A DNA stretch of 64,000 bases from Prosopocoilus inquinatus (lineage: Eukaryota; Arthropoda; Insecta; Coleoptera; Lucanidae), in the NCBI GenBank assembly GCA_036172665.1, contig CM069879.1:22607924-22671923 (forward strand), read 5' to 3'. Numbering within the stretch: the stretch's first letter is position 1; each line of letters opens with the position of its first letter. The position numbers were made by a program, and so were the translations under genes. Shown in pieces: positions 20,501 to 32,143 of this stretch. The notes beneath the pieces were generated by a model that was given only the letters and a program-made list of their open reading frames with translations, ran no database searches and was not told where the DNA came from.

Positions 20501-22762
20501 GATTTGATTCATGAAATAGATCACGAATGGTAAAGTTAAGACTTGTAGTAAGATAACAAATACGACGAGGTATTCGCAGGCTCGACGAAAACTTGTGTCC
20601 GGATCCATGATGAAAGGGCATGAAGATGTTAAACATATGGCCTGCACCTTTAGTTCTAGTTCTTCGCTCATCACGAGCAAATCCATGTATTGCGAACAGT
20701 AAGTCTTCTCCAATTTTTTCCATAGGTTTTCGTCAATTTTCTTCGAGGTGTGTAGCGCGAATATATTCCTCCACTGTCGCTTCAATAACTTTATGGGAGT
20801 GCTATGCTTTTCTTTGTAGGTGGGATGTTCTTGGTAATGTGACAGATAATTCAAATTAGCCCTCGCGTCTTTGATCCTATCGTATAAAGAATTAAGGAGG
20901 TAACGGTTCATCCCGCGGTTTTCGTGAACGACCTTGAAGAGGTTCGTCAGGTCTAAAGTTTGTAACTCGCAGTAAGTTGCGGTCTTTACGTTTGCCTGAC
21001 AAATTGTCGGTATGAGGCAAGCGGCTTCGCTTAGGACAGTTCCGCTCGAAAAAGACAAAATTGGAGATTCGTCGTCCTCCTCTGAGAGCACCTGAATTAT
21101 TGAAAGAGATAATCTTCTGTATTATTTTTCAATGAGTTTGATTGTACTACCTGTATGACACCGGACACTATGAAGACCATTTTCGTTTTAAGTTCGTTCG
21201 CTCGAAATAAGTAATCCCCTCGAAGTAGAAACTCGCTCTTCATGACCATACTTATGGATCGCTTGAAAGCCGTATCCGTCCCAACGAAGATATGCGAGTG
21301 CCTCAGAGCCTCCCAGAAAATATCCATCGCCACCTCCTTGCACATCGATAAAGGTAGGGAATAAAACGTGCGGGGCATGTCCCTTATGCCCGCTCGTTTC
21401 TCCCAAAACGCGTTGTAGTATTCGATGGTGTTTTTCTGGACGGTTTTGTCGACGCTCCAGTCGTTCATGAGGTACACGATCTTATCCAATCGCACGGTGA
21501 ATTGGTTTTGGCTTCGGTATTGGAATATGAATCCGGCGGTTAACTCGCCGAAGAATATCATCGAGTGCAACATGAATCCCGTGTACATCATGAATAAGAC
21601 AAAAACTAACTCATTGTCAGTATATGCATATATATGACCTAAAAGCTCTTTCGCAAGGAAGCAGAAACTGGAAAAGAACAATTAAATACCACTTACCAAC
21701 TGCACTGTGACTGATGAAACTCGTCACGATGTAGTAACAAATTATAGCCCAATGAACCGGTCTTTCGGGATCGAAATTATGCTCTTCAAGGTAGATGGTC
21801 CAGTTTAATCTGGCACACTTCCAGCACGATATCAAATACCACACAGCCGAGCAGATGGCCGTTAGTATAATCAACCGCGTCAAATGTCGAATTACAATGC
21901 CCAAGACCGTCTTTGAAGACATGTCGTTCGTCCACTTGTTGAGGTACGAGTACAAACGGATCAGTCGAGGGATGCATTTCAAGGTGGTGTAATTCTTTGT
22001 CGGTTTGTACTTCCATTTGTACGCTTGCATGAGGTAGTAAATTTCGTAGAGCGGAAGGAGCGTTAAGATGTTGATGACTATCAGTGCCAGACTCTTCGGT
22101 TCGTAGTGTTTCCGTTTTCTGATGGAGGTTTTTCGTCTAAACAAGTTTCAAACTGGTAATGGTCGTAAAAAGTGGTGATGGGAGGTAAAAAATAGAAGAA
22201 TGATGGCATGAACCCCATAGCCTAGGAAGAAGAGGAAATCAGAAGAAGATAAGAAGGTGAAGAAGATGGATTTAAGAGAAGAACAATCAAAAAGAGTCCA
22301 TCATCTAATGAAATGAAATCATCAAATGATGGAAGGAAGTGTCGATAAAAAATTTAATGGATTGAAGAAGGATGAGTAAACACAAATAAAGGAGGTCTGC
22401 GATGTAGATAGAAGATGATCTAGATAATCAAAAAAGAGTTTCATCAAAAGGTTCACTCACCTATGAAGGATCATAGCGACAGTGTCCATGAAATACACGA
22501 TTTCAAAGATGTAGTACATGATTTGATAGAATTGGACAAATTCAAAGTTGAAGCATACAATGTACCAGTTCATGATGAAGTTAATGAAGATGGTGATGTT
22601 GAGGAATACTTCCCAGTGTTCATGGAACGGCAGGAATATGAAGAATTCCAACTTGGTGACATTTTTTCCCTTGTCGGCTACTTTAACATCGTCAGCCGAT
22701 TTGTTCATTGCCGTTTTTGACAACGCCCTTTTTTGAATAAACAAATACAAAAAAAAAATCAT
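15887..22762 (-). CDS. Four-repeat CNG/HCN-superfamily ion channel
   Basis: Predicted plasma-membrane channel of 2034 aa with four fused CNG/HCN-type modules, so one chain could form a whole pore. Exons: 22762-22461, 22136-21697, 21638-21151, 21091-19096, 19043-18238, 18174-17597, 17532-16918, 16869-16548, 16444-15887. They sum to 6105 nt and all phases agree. Most donors are GTAAGT/GTGAGT-like; the weakest are GTAGGC (17596) and GTCGGT (16917). Introns are 48-324 nt. Exon 4 runs unbroken from the end of cNBD 1 through all of module 2, proving that fusion. Modules 2-3 join through a 52-nt intron and modules 3-4 through a 64-nt intron. No repeat has a GYG filter. The start is the first ATG; Met19 (22708) is an alternative. 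The nearest known layout is CNGK/tetraKCNG of sea urchin and fish. Gating, ligand and ion selectivity are unknown. A weaker alternative is that module 4 is a separate gene. Confidence 0.82.
17597..19043 (-). other. Channel repeat 3 (exons 5-6)
   Basis: Residues 1076-1536. S1 starts after RTIDPHGKFYLLWEIHRG; the pore reads FYFMNCIYTNSSVGVFAY with SSVG at about 1306-1309; S6 follows, then a C-linker beginning IGRNILLSTYQANMKQF. The cNBD contains YIVYKGQVDI and GGVFGC. The cassette Glu is replaced by Cys and the Arg position by Gln, although an Arg sits one residue upstream. Confidence 0.8.
19096..20644 (-). other. Channel repeat 2 (entirely within exon 4)
   Basis: Residues about 560-1075. S1 at about 581-603, S2 at 612-634, S3 at 650-672, S4 at 682-700 (INLLKLYKIFSLVLKK), S5 at 712-737, pore near 762-782 and S6 at 790-812, then C-linker and cNBD (about 895-1000). 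The pore reads FYSISIIFSLNLDD, with no glycine at the filter. The cNBD lacks both the cassette Glu and the Arg (Val instead). A linker of about 80 residues separates it from repeat 1 with no stop codon. Confidence 0.85.
20884..22762 (-). other. Channel repeat 1 (S1-S6, C-linker, cNBD)
   Basis: Residues 1 to about 480 over exons 1-4. S1 at about 51-71, S2 at 80-98, S3 at 117-137, S4 at 150-166 (IPRLIRLYSYL, few charges), S5 at 183-207, pore helix at about 228-243 and a filter-like SAVG at 244-247, then S6. The cNBD spans exons 3 and 4 and contains GVIQ joined to VLSEEDDESP. In the phosphate-binding cassette the Glu is kept (SEAA), but the Arg-Thr pair is replaced by Cys-Gln. Confidence 0.8.
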
Positions 22763-24539
22763 GGTAACGGCGACGGTGACGAGAGAGGAAAATCAAACGC
22801 TCATTGTGTTTGATCGATTGTATTCAAACTTACATAGTTGCCAAGGCTGTTGTACATACGTAAAAAGTATTATTTGCAATCAGAGGATGATGAGGCCAGG
22901 TGTTTGGCTCTATCAGGCCCTACGGTGGGGTCCACGTGCCCGACAGCTGCGAGGGTTGCACCCCTCTGAAACGCACACATGCCGTGACGTATGCCTGCTT
23001 ACGTGTCACCTATACACATGAACATATTTCTATTGTTCGAACCATAAATATGCAAATGTACCAGGATCATACGAGGCGTGGATTCAATGGGGTGTCTGTT
23101 ACCTGCTCGCCGGTAAACGCCGAAAAAATTACGCGTCCCTGATCGGGAATCAGAAACGACGAGTTTCTGTTTAACAAATTATTCATTGATCCTGAACGGC
23201 CAGTTAAGTTTATTAATCCTTTTTACATAAACGAAAACGAAGGGATAACTGTAACTGCGTTGCTACGGACACCTGTGAAAGAAATCGTCATCAAAAGGGG
23301 GACAGACGTCTTTAGAATTTCTTCAATGAGCTGACGTCATAAAAGCATACCATGGGGAACAAGTCTTTGCCTTGCAACTTGCTCAAGATAAAAATTTAAA
23401 GGGCAAGGACGAAGGCAGGTGTTGAGAGGATTACATTCTAAAAATAGACAAGCGCAGACTGCAATAAATCATTCGATTAAAATAAATTATGTTATCAAAG
23501 GACGAAATAAGTATATGTGGTAAACAGTTGTTTGAAATCTGTAATCAGAGGGTGCACCCGAGATATAAACGCACAGTATCATCACAAAGGATAAGCGGGA
23601 ACTTAAAGGACGGCAAATAACAGCCTCGCGGGGGTAGTAACTGAAATTTATGTTTATTAAGCGCAAATATTAAAGGTTCTGGATGGAGTTAAGTGAATTG
23701 CAATTGAATTACTCAAATCTCTGGTTTGTAATTACTTCGGTCACGAGATTCTCTTGTTTGTACCGTTTAGTAATAGCGAGTGGGCGGACGTACAACATAC
23801 AACAACATTAAATGTACACGATGTAGGACCGTTGCCTTTCATTATCCTTGCCAGGACTGCGACGCTTGCATTAATAAAAACGCGTGTTATCGTTTGCGCA
23901 ACTTTTTATTTTTATTATTTTGCGTTAACGCTTACAATTAAAAAAATAAAATAAAATCACACGTTGTAAATATTAGACATGTCTATTTCGTTACATACAC
24001 AGACGCTGGTGCCAAGATCCAGAAAATATTTTTTCTTTAAAACTTAAAAACAATTTCAATTAGAACACGAAATTTATACTCCTAACACTTTTCTGCTTGT
24101 TTTGATTTATGCTATTACAGTGTGAAATGACGCCCTCAGATTGTTCCAAAATGCAGGGTGATTTATTAGCTCACTGTCAAGCTTTGCCATACGAAAGTTC
24201 ATGTTATTGTAAGAAGAAAAAAAATCATTTGGATATACAGGGTGTTCACGGGAAGTCGCTACAATGTCCAACTCCTTTATTTGCGTGTTTACGATGTAAC
24301 TTAAATTAGGGAAGTTGAAGAATCTCTTCTGGTAGATTTTGTGATACAATCATTGAACGTTAAATATTTTTTATCATCACATTGTATTCACGATATCACA
24401 TTAATTACGTCTCTCAAATATTACCTCCCAAAGCCTTTTTTAATAAACGATTCAGTAAATAAATCGCGGTAAATGGCTATAATGGCTAAAACATTTTTAT
24501 ATGAAATTTCAAGAGGTAGTTTAAATTAGATAAGTTTCA
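22763..24539. other. Upstream region of the channel gene
   Basis: This must hold the channel promoter, but I see no convincing TATA or initiator pair. A moderately GC-rich patch at about 22890-23150 has no recognisable gene. An isolated ACAGGGTGTTC near 24238 resembles a transposon terminus, without a visible partner. Confidence 0.3.
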
Positions 24540-25948
24540 GGACATTTTGTGCTCGATTTTATAACATCTGGCATCACATGGCAATTGTGTGCTGATACTG
24601 ATTCGGATTTCGCCTCAAATGATAGTGTAAAAGATGAAACGTTTATACCGAGTGATAGTTCCTCCGAAAACAGTGAGATTGCGGATAATTCGGTATTTAT
24701 TTAATTTGGTGGTTTAGTGCAATAAATGTGGCTTAGATTATTAATCTTTTAAATTTCAAAAAATATTTTTCAATGAAAAGTCCCTTTCCATTTGCTATTA
24801 CTTTTATAGCTGACATTCTTACGGAGAAGGCAAAATATAGAATTTAGGAAAAAAAGTTAAAGCTAAAGTAAAGCGCAATTTGGGTTATGCTTACGAAAGT
24901 GTTAAAAGAAAGAATGTAAAACTATGGGTGATTCATGCACGTGTAAGAAGAAATGTAGGGAACTACTGCAGGGGACTGCAAAGACTATTTTCAATTCATT
25001 TTGTGAATCAAATTAAACTTAAGCTTCGTCAGAGGTGTGCAGAAGCTTTGCAGGCAAATTTAAAAGAAGAGACGAAGAAGGCGAAATGAAATAAAACCAA
25101 AGATATAATAGCTTTCGACTTACAGCAGACTCTTCCAACTCATTCACTAACCGTTGGGCCAGCATTTTACCTTAGGAAAGCACGGACCTATAACATTGGG
25201 GTACATGATTGTGTAAGTGGAAAGGGAAGCATGTTTATGTGGTCTGAGACAGTTGTCAAAAGAGGCAATGCATGAATCGCAAGTGTTATTTTGAGGTACA
25301 TCCAAAATAAACCATCAGTTTCGGAAAATTTTCTGGTTTTTACAGATAACTGTGCAGGCCAGAATAAAAACTGGCTATTCATGGGACATTGGATGCAACT
25401 GATCAGGGAGAAAGAGTATACGTCTATAGAACATGGGTTTCTCATCTCCGGGCATACACATTTACCGTCTGACAGGGACTCGGTTATTGAAAATTGTAAA
25501 AGATATATTAGCCAAGTGTACAGTCCAGAAGAATGTTACGTTATATTTAGAAAGTCCAACCGAAAGCACCCTTTCGAGGTTACTGTTATGCAACAGAATG
25601 TGTTTTTTCTTTTGAAGAAATTTTGTTTCCTAAAAACACCGTCACCATTGATAAACAATCGGTAAAATTTAACGAGATACGCTGTTTGATTTGTGTGATT
25701 TGAAAGTAATCACCCCTATACAACGTGCGAATTTCAAGCTGTAAAGCTTAAATACACTAAACCAGTACAACAGAAAAAAAATTGGTGAAACTCCAGTTAG
25801 ACAAGACGTTTTTACCAAAACAATAGAAGAAAGATCATTATCTATAGAAGAAGTTACTAGTGAAATCCAAGAAGAAGAAGTCGAAAACATTGACGGTGAC
25901 ACTGCAGAACTTAATGTGGAAGAAGTTGGAGATAACCTAGATTCTTAA
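24540..25948 (+). pseudogene. Transposase-like gene relic (DNCAGQNKN family)
   Basis: Successive plus-strand frames make one degraded protein: an acidic start (near 24597-24700, with DSSSENSEIADNS), a basic segment (24880-25087), then IIAFDLQQTLPTHSLTVG and MFMWSETVVKRGN (25108-25275), an in-frame TGA, and FTDNCAGQNKNW plus HGFLISGHTHLPSDRDS (25291-25662). After a further frame change comes an acidic C-terminus ending at about 25948, followed by AATAAA. I recognise the DNCxGQNKN and FDLQQxLPT signatures from a repetitive transposase-like family in insects and fish but cannot name its superfamily. Broken by several frameshifts and at least one stop. Confidence 0.65.
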
Positions 25949-26909
25949 CTTTCTTTAATAAAAAAATTAATATTTTGTTGTTTTTATGCTTACTACTTAC
26001 TTTTCTTGAATCCAAGTGTAAACGAAATAATATGCGGACAAAGAAGACTTAAGCCACAAAAATGTAGTATTTTTGTGTAAAAAATGCTTGTTTTTCTATC
26101 AAAAATTACTTTTCTAGACTTCTCGTCATCAGCTACAACAACAATTAAACATACCGTGATTTTATTTTAACATGAAACATTGCTGTTCATGTTACTATAT
26201 AAATTAATTCCAATTTCTAAAAATATCGTTACATGATCGTCGTCGTTAAATTTGTCCATTTTATTTTGGAACGTCTGTCAGACGATGACAGCGAAACTTT
26301 TTGAAAACTTGTTGCGATGTTTGTTGTTAATTAAAGAATTCCTGTTTTCCTTACGTTTTAAGTTATTTCGCACAAGAATATACTTATCTAGTATAATTGA
26401 AAAAGTGCTATTATTTTGTAGTGCAAGTATATTGAAAATACTAATAATAGAAACAAATTCATGACAGCTGTCATCTCGTGTTCTATTTTAAAAAGGACAG
26501 TTTCATTCAGAAATTGTATACGTTGCTATGGATTCTCAGATTCGTACGTAACAACAATGTTTTATATTAAAATAAATTGACGGTATAAAAGAGAAATAAT
26601 GGCTACAAATTATTATTGTGATTTCAAGATTTGATCAACACTTACAAAGTGATTTACCTCTAAAAAAACGAAATGTGGTCTAGGTTCCTTTTTGCCCCGA
26701 GCCCTTCATTCCTTCGGCCCACATTCAATGAATGTAGGTTTCCTAGACATTCGATTGCTTTGAACTTTTTTTTAATGAAACATCTTAGAATTAATTAAAA
26801 TAAAATCAATACTTCTTTCAGCCGTAGGTTCTTTTGGAAGGCGGATTTCTTCTTGCTCACGTTTTAAATGGAGGCCATCATTCCACTTCTTTCATTTCTC
26901 CAAAATATA
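25949..26909. other. Intergenic, nothing recognised
   Basis: AT-rich; no conserved frame, inverted repeat or known motif seen. Confidence 0.4.
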
Positions 26910-27705
26910 CAGACTGTTCAAAAATAACTCGGCACTATTACTAACTTTTTTAATATTAAAGTTACAGATACGGTTAAATTAGTAAACTAGTGGTACTTTT
27001 TGCCCTGATTGCAACGATGCATTCAAAAAGCAATTGAACATCGCGTTTATGAAAAAAGGGAAAAGAACACTTTTTTTAATGGAACAACCTGTATATTATT
27101 TGACCAATCGATAGAGAATAAAATTCTGAATTAAAATTGTTAGATATATTGATTTTTCACAAATTCATTAAGATGACTGTGTTCCAAGAACAAAATATTT
27201 GAAAACCGTGTATGTATGTGAAAACATTACTTTTGATTTACTTGTTAATTATAAACGGTGTCTCTGAGTGAGTTTTATAAAAATCTTTTAATAAAAATAA
27301 TTTTACGAATCTCAGTCAAAAACATCTTTTATACTAAAAAAATAAACCAAAATTAATGTTTTTACATACGTACACTGTTTTCAAATGTTTTATTCTTGAA
27401 ACCATCTTAATGAATTTTTAAAAACTCAAAATATCTTCTTTATTTATCAATTTCCGATAAAATGATAAAGAACAATTTTTGATTCAGAATTTTATTCTCT
27501 ATCGACTGGTCAAATAATACACAGGGTATTCCATTAAAAAAAGTGTTATTTTCCCTTTATTTCATAAACGCGATGTTCAATTGTTTTTTTGAATGCATCG
27601 TTGCAATCAGGGCAAAAGCTACTACTAGTTTGCTAATTTAACCGTATGTGTAACTTTAATAATAAAAAAGTTAGCAATAGTGCCGAGTTATTTTTGAACA
27701 GTCTG
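26910..27705. mobile_element. Fold-back MITE with arms of about 320-360 bp
   Basis: CAGACTGTTCAAAAATAACT at the left is mirrored at the right end (ending GAACAGTCTG), and the inverted match continues for over 300 bp around a spacer of roughly 100 bp. TA precedes the left end and CA follows the right, consistent with a decayed TA duplication. Non-coding. Confidence 0.85.
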
Positions 27706-27867
27706 CATATAATTGCTCTTTTCTCTTCGATCGGTTCTTTAATTGTTTTCACTCAATTTAAAAGGCCATTTCAGTACTTTTACACAAGTTTGGAACACCC
27801 TGTAAAGTTGCCAATCCATATGCGAGTGACAAACTATTCGAAAACGCTGTTGAAGGCTAGATGTATG

Positions 27868-28755
27868 TACAGTTGCGGAAATAGAAAGCGGGACAAGTCT
27901 TATAACGAAATTTCCGATTATTTTGATAGTGTGAAGTTTCCTTGGTGACGGTCGTGACCCTTTTAATTAGTTTATTACCGGCAGTGAACATCAGAAATAA
28001 CTTGTCAAATTGAGTACCTAAGAATGTATCGTCTTTCTAAGGGAAATGTAAGTGAAAAGTTTCGACCTCGAGCCTTTGGAAGAACTATGTGACATTTTGG
28101 ATGTGGAATATGTACATTAGAAATCTTAAGAGTGGTTTATAGTCACCAAAACTAATAACTAAACATTAATAACTATCAACTAAGAAAAATTAAAAGCCCG
28201 TACTGATACAAAGTGGTTTGTACAACTTCACTAAAAATTAAGAATTCGTTTATTTCAATTCTTAGTGGAAAGGGCGGGATGACCGTAAATTTGACTGTAC
28301 TGTCTCTCCAGTTAATATTCCCTCCACGGAATTTTCACAGCTAGGTGTGCAACGAGCATGCGTAATTTTTGCTTGTATAAACGGAAACTTTTGCATAGAT
28401 TTAATTTTAGTTTTAGTTAATTCTTAGTTTTAGTTTTAGTGACTGTATAAACCAAGCATTAATTCAATCAATGTCCGGACATTTGCATTCAATAATTCAA
28501 TCGAAAGGCTGCATGGCTATTTTGTTTCATTTTATTTCTCATGGCATTAATTGTTAGTACAATAAAAACTAACTATTACGCTAGTATGATTTATTTGTAT
28601 GAGATATTCGTTCGTTATAATTTTTAATTATAAATGGAATGATTAATTATTTTACTTAATGTGAAGGTTGATAAATTACCATAGTTACCGAAATTTAGAA
28701 GTAAGGTTTAAACTAACGAAAGTTTACTGTCCCGCTTTCTATTTCCCCAACTGTA
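27868..28755. mobile_element. Tc1/mariner-like non-autonomous element
   Basis: TACAGTTGCGGAAATAGAAA is mirrored by a right end finishing in CCCCAACTGTA. The TIR is about 28 bp, the termini begin CAGT and both are bordered by TA. The 888-bp interior shows no transposase. Confidence 0.8.
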
Positions 28756-29212
28756 CCATATTTCCGTTCAAGATAATGAGGGTTACAAGTGCTGTCATGA
28801 AACAACGTATCCAGTAAGATGAAGATTTCAAGATTCAAACAAAGAATCCTAGGCAATCACCAGAGAACGGAATCTCGTTCATGAGACAGGTGGAAGGGAT
28901 TGACGATCACGCGCTTTCGCGTTCTGCCCTGATTTGGATGCTCATTTTTCAGTTCATCGAAGTTAGTGATTGGCGATATCGTGATATCAGTATCACTGTG
29001 AAATCGCAGGTTTGATATCAGATTTCAAAAAGCAACTAGTCACCCTGAAAATACGTTCGGCAACGGAGTGGGACTCAGGGGGAACAATTTGGATGCTTTC
29101 CAAAAATAATCTAAAAATGATAAGACTAGAGAAACCTTCTGCAATAGTTCCAGGGCAAATTTATTCTAGGAAGAGATTTCAATAGCAAGAACACGAAACT
29201 TGACAACGACTT

Positions 29213-29429
29213 TAAGGCTAAGTTGCTCAGTGTTTGATTAAACCTATTGATTAACTGCGGATTAAGTGTCAAACCAGAGTTTTATTTCACAGTTAAACCA
29301 CGTTTTACATCTTAATTCGTAGTTAAACTACATTTTACATCTTAATCACCATCTGAATAACCAAAAATAGAATAAAACTCTAGTTAACGTTAAACGTAGT
29401 TTAAACCTTCAGTGAGCAACTCAGCCTAA
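29213..29429. mobile_element. PIF/Harbinger-like MITE
   Basis: GGCTAAGTTGCTCA (29216) and TGAGCAACTCAGCC (ending 29426) form the TIRs, flanked by TAA on both sides (29213-29215 and 29427-29429). A 3-bp TAA duplication with GGC/GCC termini fits the Harbinger superfamily. Confidence 0.75.
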
Positions 29430-29942
29430 GAGAAGAAAATTGGTCGCTGCAATAAATGATCTCAACTGTGAAGGAAGGCCCCAATAAGCTGATCTTCCTT
29501 CAACATCATTTGTTCTTATGATAATGAATTCATGAATGGTTAAAGTCCTTTTCTTTATAAAGGTTGGGGAGGCAGCTCATATCCCTAACAACTTAATTTG
29601 TTTCTTCCAATCCCGTTTTCCAACGCAGAACCACCCTACATTATTCTACGTCGGGTTTTTTATTTTTAGTAGTAATTCTCTTCCCCGGAAGTTTTTCTTT
29701 TTTCTTGCCTTCTTTTTATCTTTCTTATCGTGCCCGTATGTATTTTCTCTCTGGCTTGCTTGTTTGCTTCTTTTTCGCAGTTTTTGTGAATATTGTTCAA
29801 TACGGTCTCCCTACTCGGATTGTAGTAATTCTTTGGCTTTTATATGAGTTCGTTTATATGTCGTACATGTATCGTGCATATACTAAAGTTTCCATCTTAT
29901 TTTTACCTATCCCTTTCCTTTCTTTCCGGCCTCTTCAAATAT

Positions 29943-30600
29943 TTACCTATTCATTTCCGAGTTTCGCCTCGTATTATTTGTATCAATTGTGTTTACACCA
30001 TGTTGCACACATACGCCAAACTTTGTCGACGTATGCTCGCTTAACTGGGTCCTGTTATAGTTTTGAAATGAAAACAATAACTGTGCAATAATGCTTTGCG
30101 TTGTTACAAAAATACTCTGAGGCCATTTCTTTAATGCGTTCCAAGTCTGTAGACCACCATTCCGATTCCACCAGGCATTTAACAACACGTCGTTTCACAT
30201 TAATGGTCCTAATACTGAGACGTAGTAACTCACGTTACTTGAGTTTTTGATCTGCATTTATTTTAGATGGTCTTCTATTACGTTCCTCGGGTAAAGGTGT
30301 TTTCTATATCGATCGTAAACAAGAGTTAATTTCTGCCTTATTTATTTTTTAACTTTCATTGTGACATCAACTGTTGAGTGTCTTCCTCGGTATCCATATT
30401 GTTTAATGGATAAGTCTCTTGTCCTTCTGACTCGTACTTCTCTCTTGTGATTATGAAGTGTTTGAGAAATTTTACTGCCACATCCAGTAATCACGTGGAT
30501 TTCTAGTTGTATTCATCGTCACGGTTTGTTTTCGTGTTATTTAAATTGTTATTTTCGCGGTTTTCCAGATATTGGGAAATTCTTTTCTTTTTGGATTTTA
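29943..30600 (-). pseudogene. Degenerate LINE reverse transcriptase (R1-like)
   Basis: Three minus-strand peptides lie in the order expected of a LINE RT but in different frames: EFPNIWKTAKI (near 30560-30595), LSIKQYGYRGRHSTVDV (near 30355-30410) and SVLGPLM (near 30200-30222). These match the FPxxWKxA, QYGFRxGRSTxDA and QGSVLGPxxWN motifs of R1-clade elements. The FADD catalytic segment was not found and the intervals are shortened, so this is a dead fragment. Confidence 0.6.
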
Positions 30601-30787
30601 TTGAACGCTTCCAGAAAGTAGTCTGGTGTTTGTTTTCTACTGTATTTAGAATGTACTCCTTAGGTGTCTTGGTAAATATAATTTTTGGTAAATTTGAACG
30701 GGGAGAGTTCTTCCACGATTTTTCCGTGTTTCAAATGTCCAAGGTTCCAAGATTTTTTTAGAAAATGCCTCCAAGCGGGGCGACTAA

Positions 30788-30907
30788 GGCCCAGTTTTAC
30801 AATCACGGTTTAACTTTGAGCCGAAGCTTAAACCCTTCACAACAATTGTTGAAATAATCGGGTTTAAACCTCAGCTCAAAGTTGAGCTGCAATTGTAAAA
30901 CTGGACC
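30788..30907. mobile_element. Hairpin MITE, 120 bp
   Basis: GGCCCAGTTTTACAATCACG is mirrored by a right end finishing in ATTGTAAAACTGGACC; almost the whole unit is an imperfect hairpin. TAA precedes it. Probably Harbinger-like. Confidence 0.75.
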
Positions 30908-31997
30908 TTCTTGTTTATTGTCATTTAAGTTCTTTGGAACAAAATTCTTCCGACAGCAGAAACACAATTTCTTCGTTAACTTTTTAACAATTTCCGCAGT
31001 TTGCCAAGAAAAACCTTTTCCTTTCTGAGCTTTGATTTTGTTACGGATGAATTGCCGGTTAGTGTTATTGGTGTGTTGTCAAATAAATTTAATCTTTCAT
31101 GTTATGCCTTGATAGTTCACGGTCCATAAAATTCCAACGAGCGCGTTAAAAACTTCTGACGTGCAGACTTTTCCATTTTATCGACCTATTCAGTAAGAGA
31201 GGTCCCGGTTGAAAGAGCATGCGAGAATCACTGCGTAATTGAGTGGTGGTGAAGAGGCCATATGGCCACATCCATACACATACACATATTCACCGTGTCC
31301 CCTATCGCTGAAGAGCGCCGAATAATCATACGTCCCTCGGTCTCATCAAAAGGTTCCGATGCTGACCTCGATAATAAAATGTTTGCGCCAGTTTGGGATC
31401 GCAGTCGGCATTCGCTCTGATTAGGATTACTTGTTTGCTCAGCACTGACATTTTAATGAGTATTGGTTCGCGGATAAATAAAAAAGAATTTTATCATTAG
31501 CGCGTCACATTAAGTTCTCGTGTGCGGCTATTTCGAGAGTGCTCTCGTACGGATAATGAAGCTTTCGCAAATTGAAAATGATTTTCGAAAATCTTTTTAT
31601 CTTCCCTTTGACGTCTGCCTACAAAGGGCCCATCTATTATCACGATTCATTTCAAAAAGACCATGTTTATCTAAATATATGCTAATCTCTTAATACCTTG
31701 GATCAACAATAGTTTTTGTACTCTACCCAAAGCATTCCACTTTGATTACGAATAATTCCAAAAACAGAAAATAACTTTCAGGAATTTAAAATCATTCTCA
31801 TCTGCGTCACCAATAAAAGATTGAGACTCTCTTTAATATTCGTTGAATGTATTCATTTAAAAAGTCTTCTTCGCCTAATCTGGAAACCAAAATACTTGAT
31901 GCTATTAGGAAGACGCTTAAGATTTACCTAAAAATGAAGAATTATTATAAGTTTCGTTGGTGAAAAGTCTAAAGTCTCCGATCAACGATCAGGGTTA

Positions 31998-32143
31998 GGG
32001 CCGATTTCATAATCGAGCTAAAGGAGACTTAAAAATAAAAGTCACAATCTGATGTATAAATAATTATGTTTTCGCAACTTTTTGGGTATATGACTGAGAC
32101 ATTTTTTTTTAAATCTCCTTTAGTTCGATTATGAAATGGGCCC
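31998..32143. mobile_element. Small Harbinger-like MITE
   Basis: GGGCCGATTTCATAATCGAG is mirrored by CGATTATGAAATGGGCCC at the right. Preceded by TTA. Same family as 11809-11926. Confidence 0.75.

Noticed and set aside
29536..30091. Hydrophobic plus-strand frames suggesting a membrane protein
   Set aside because: They lie opposite a degraded minus-strand LINE fragment and have no conserved features.
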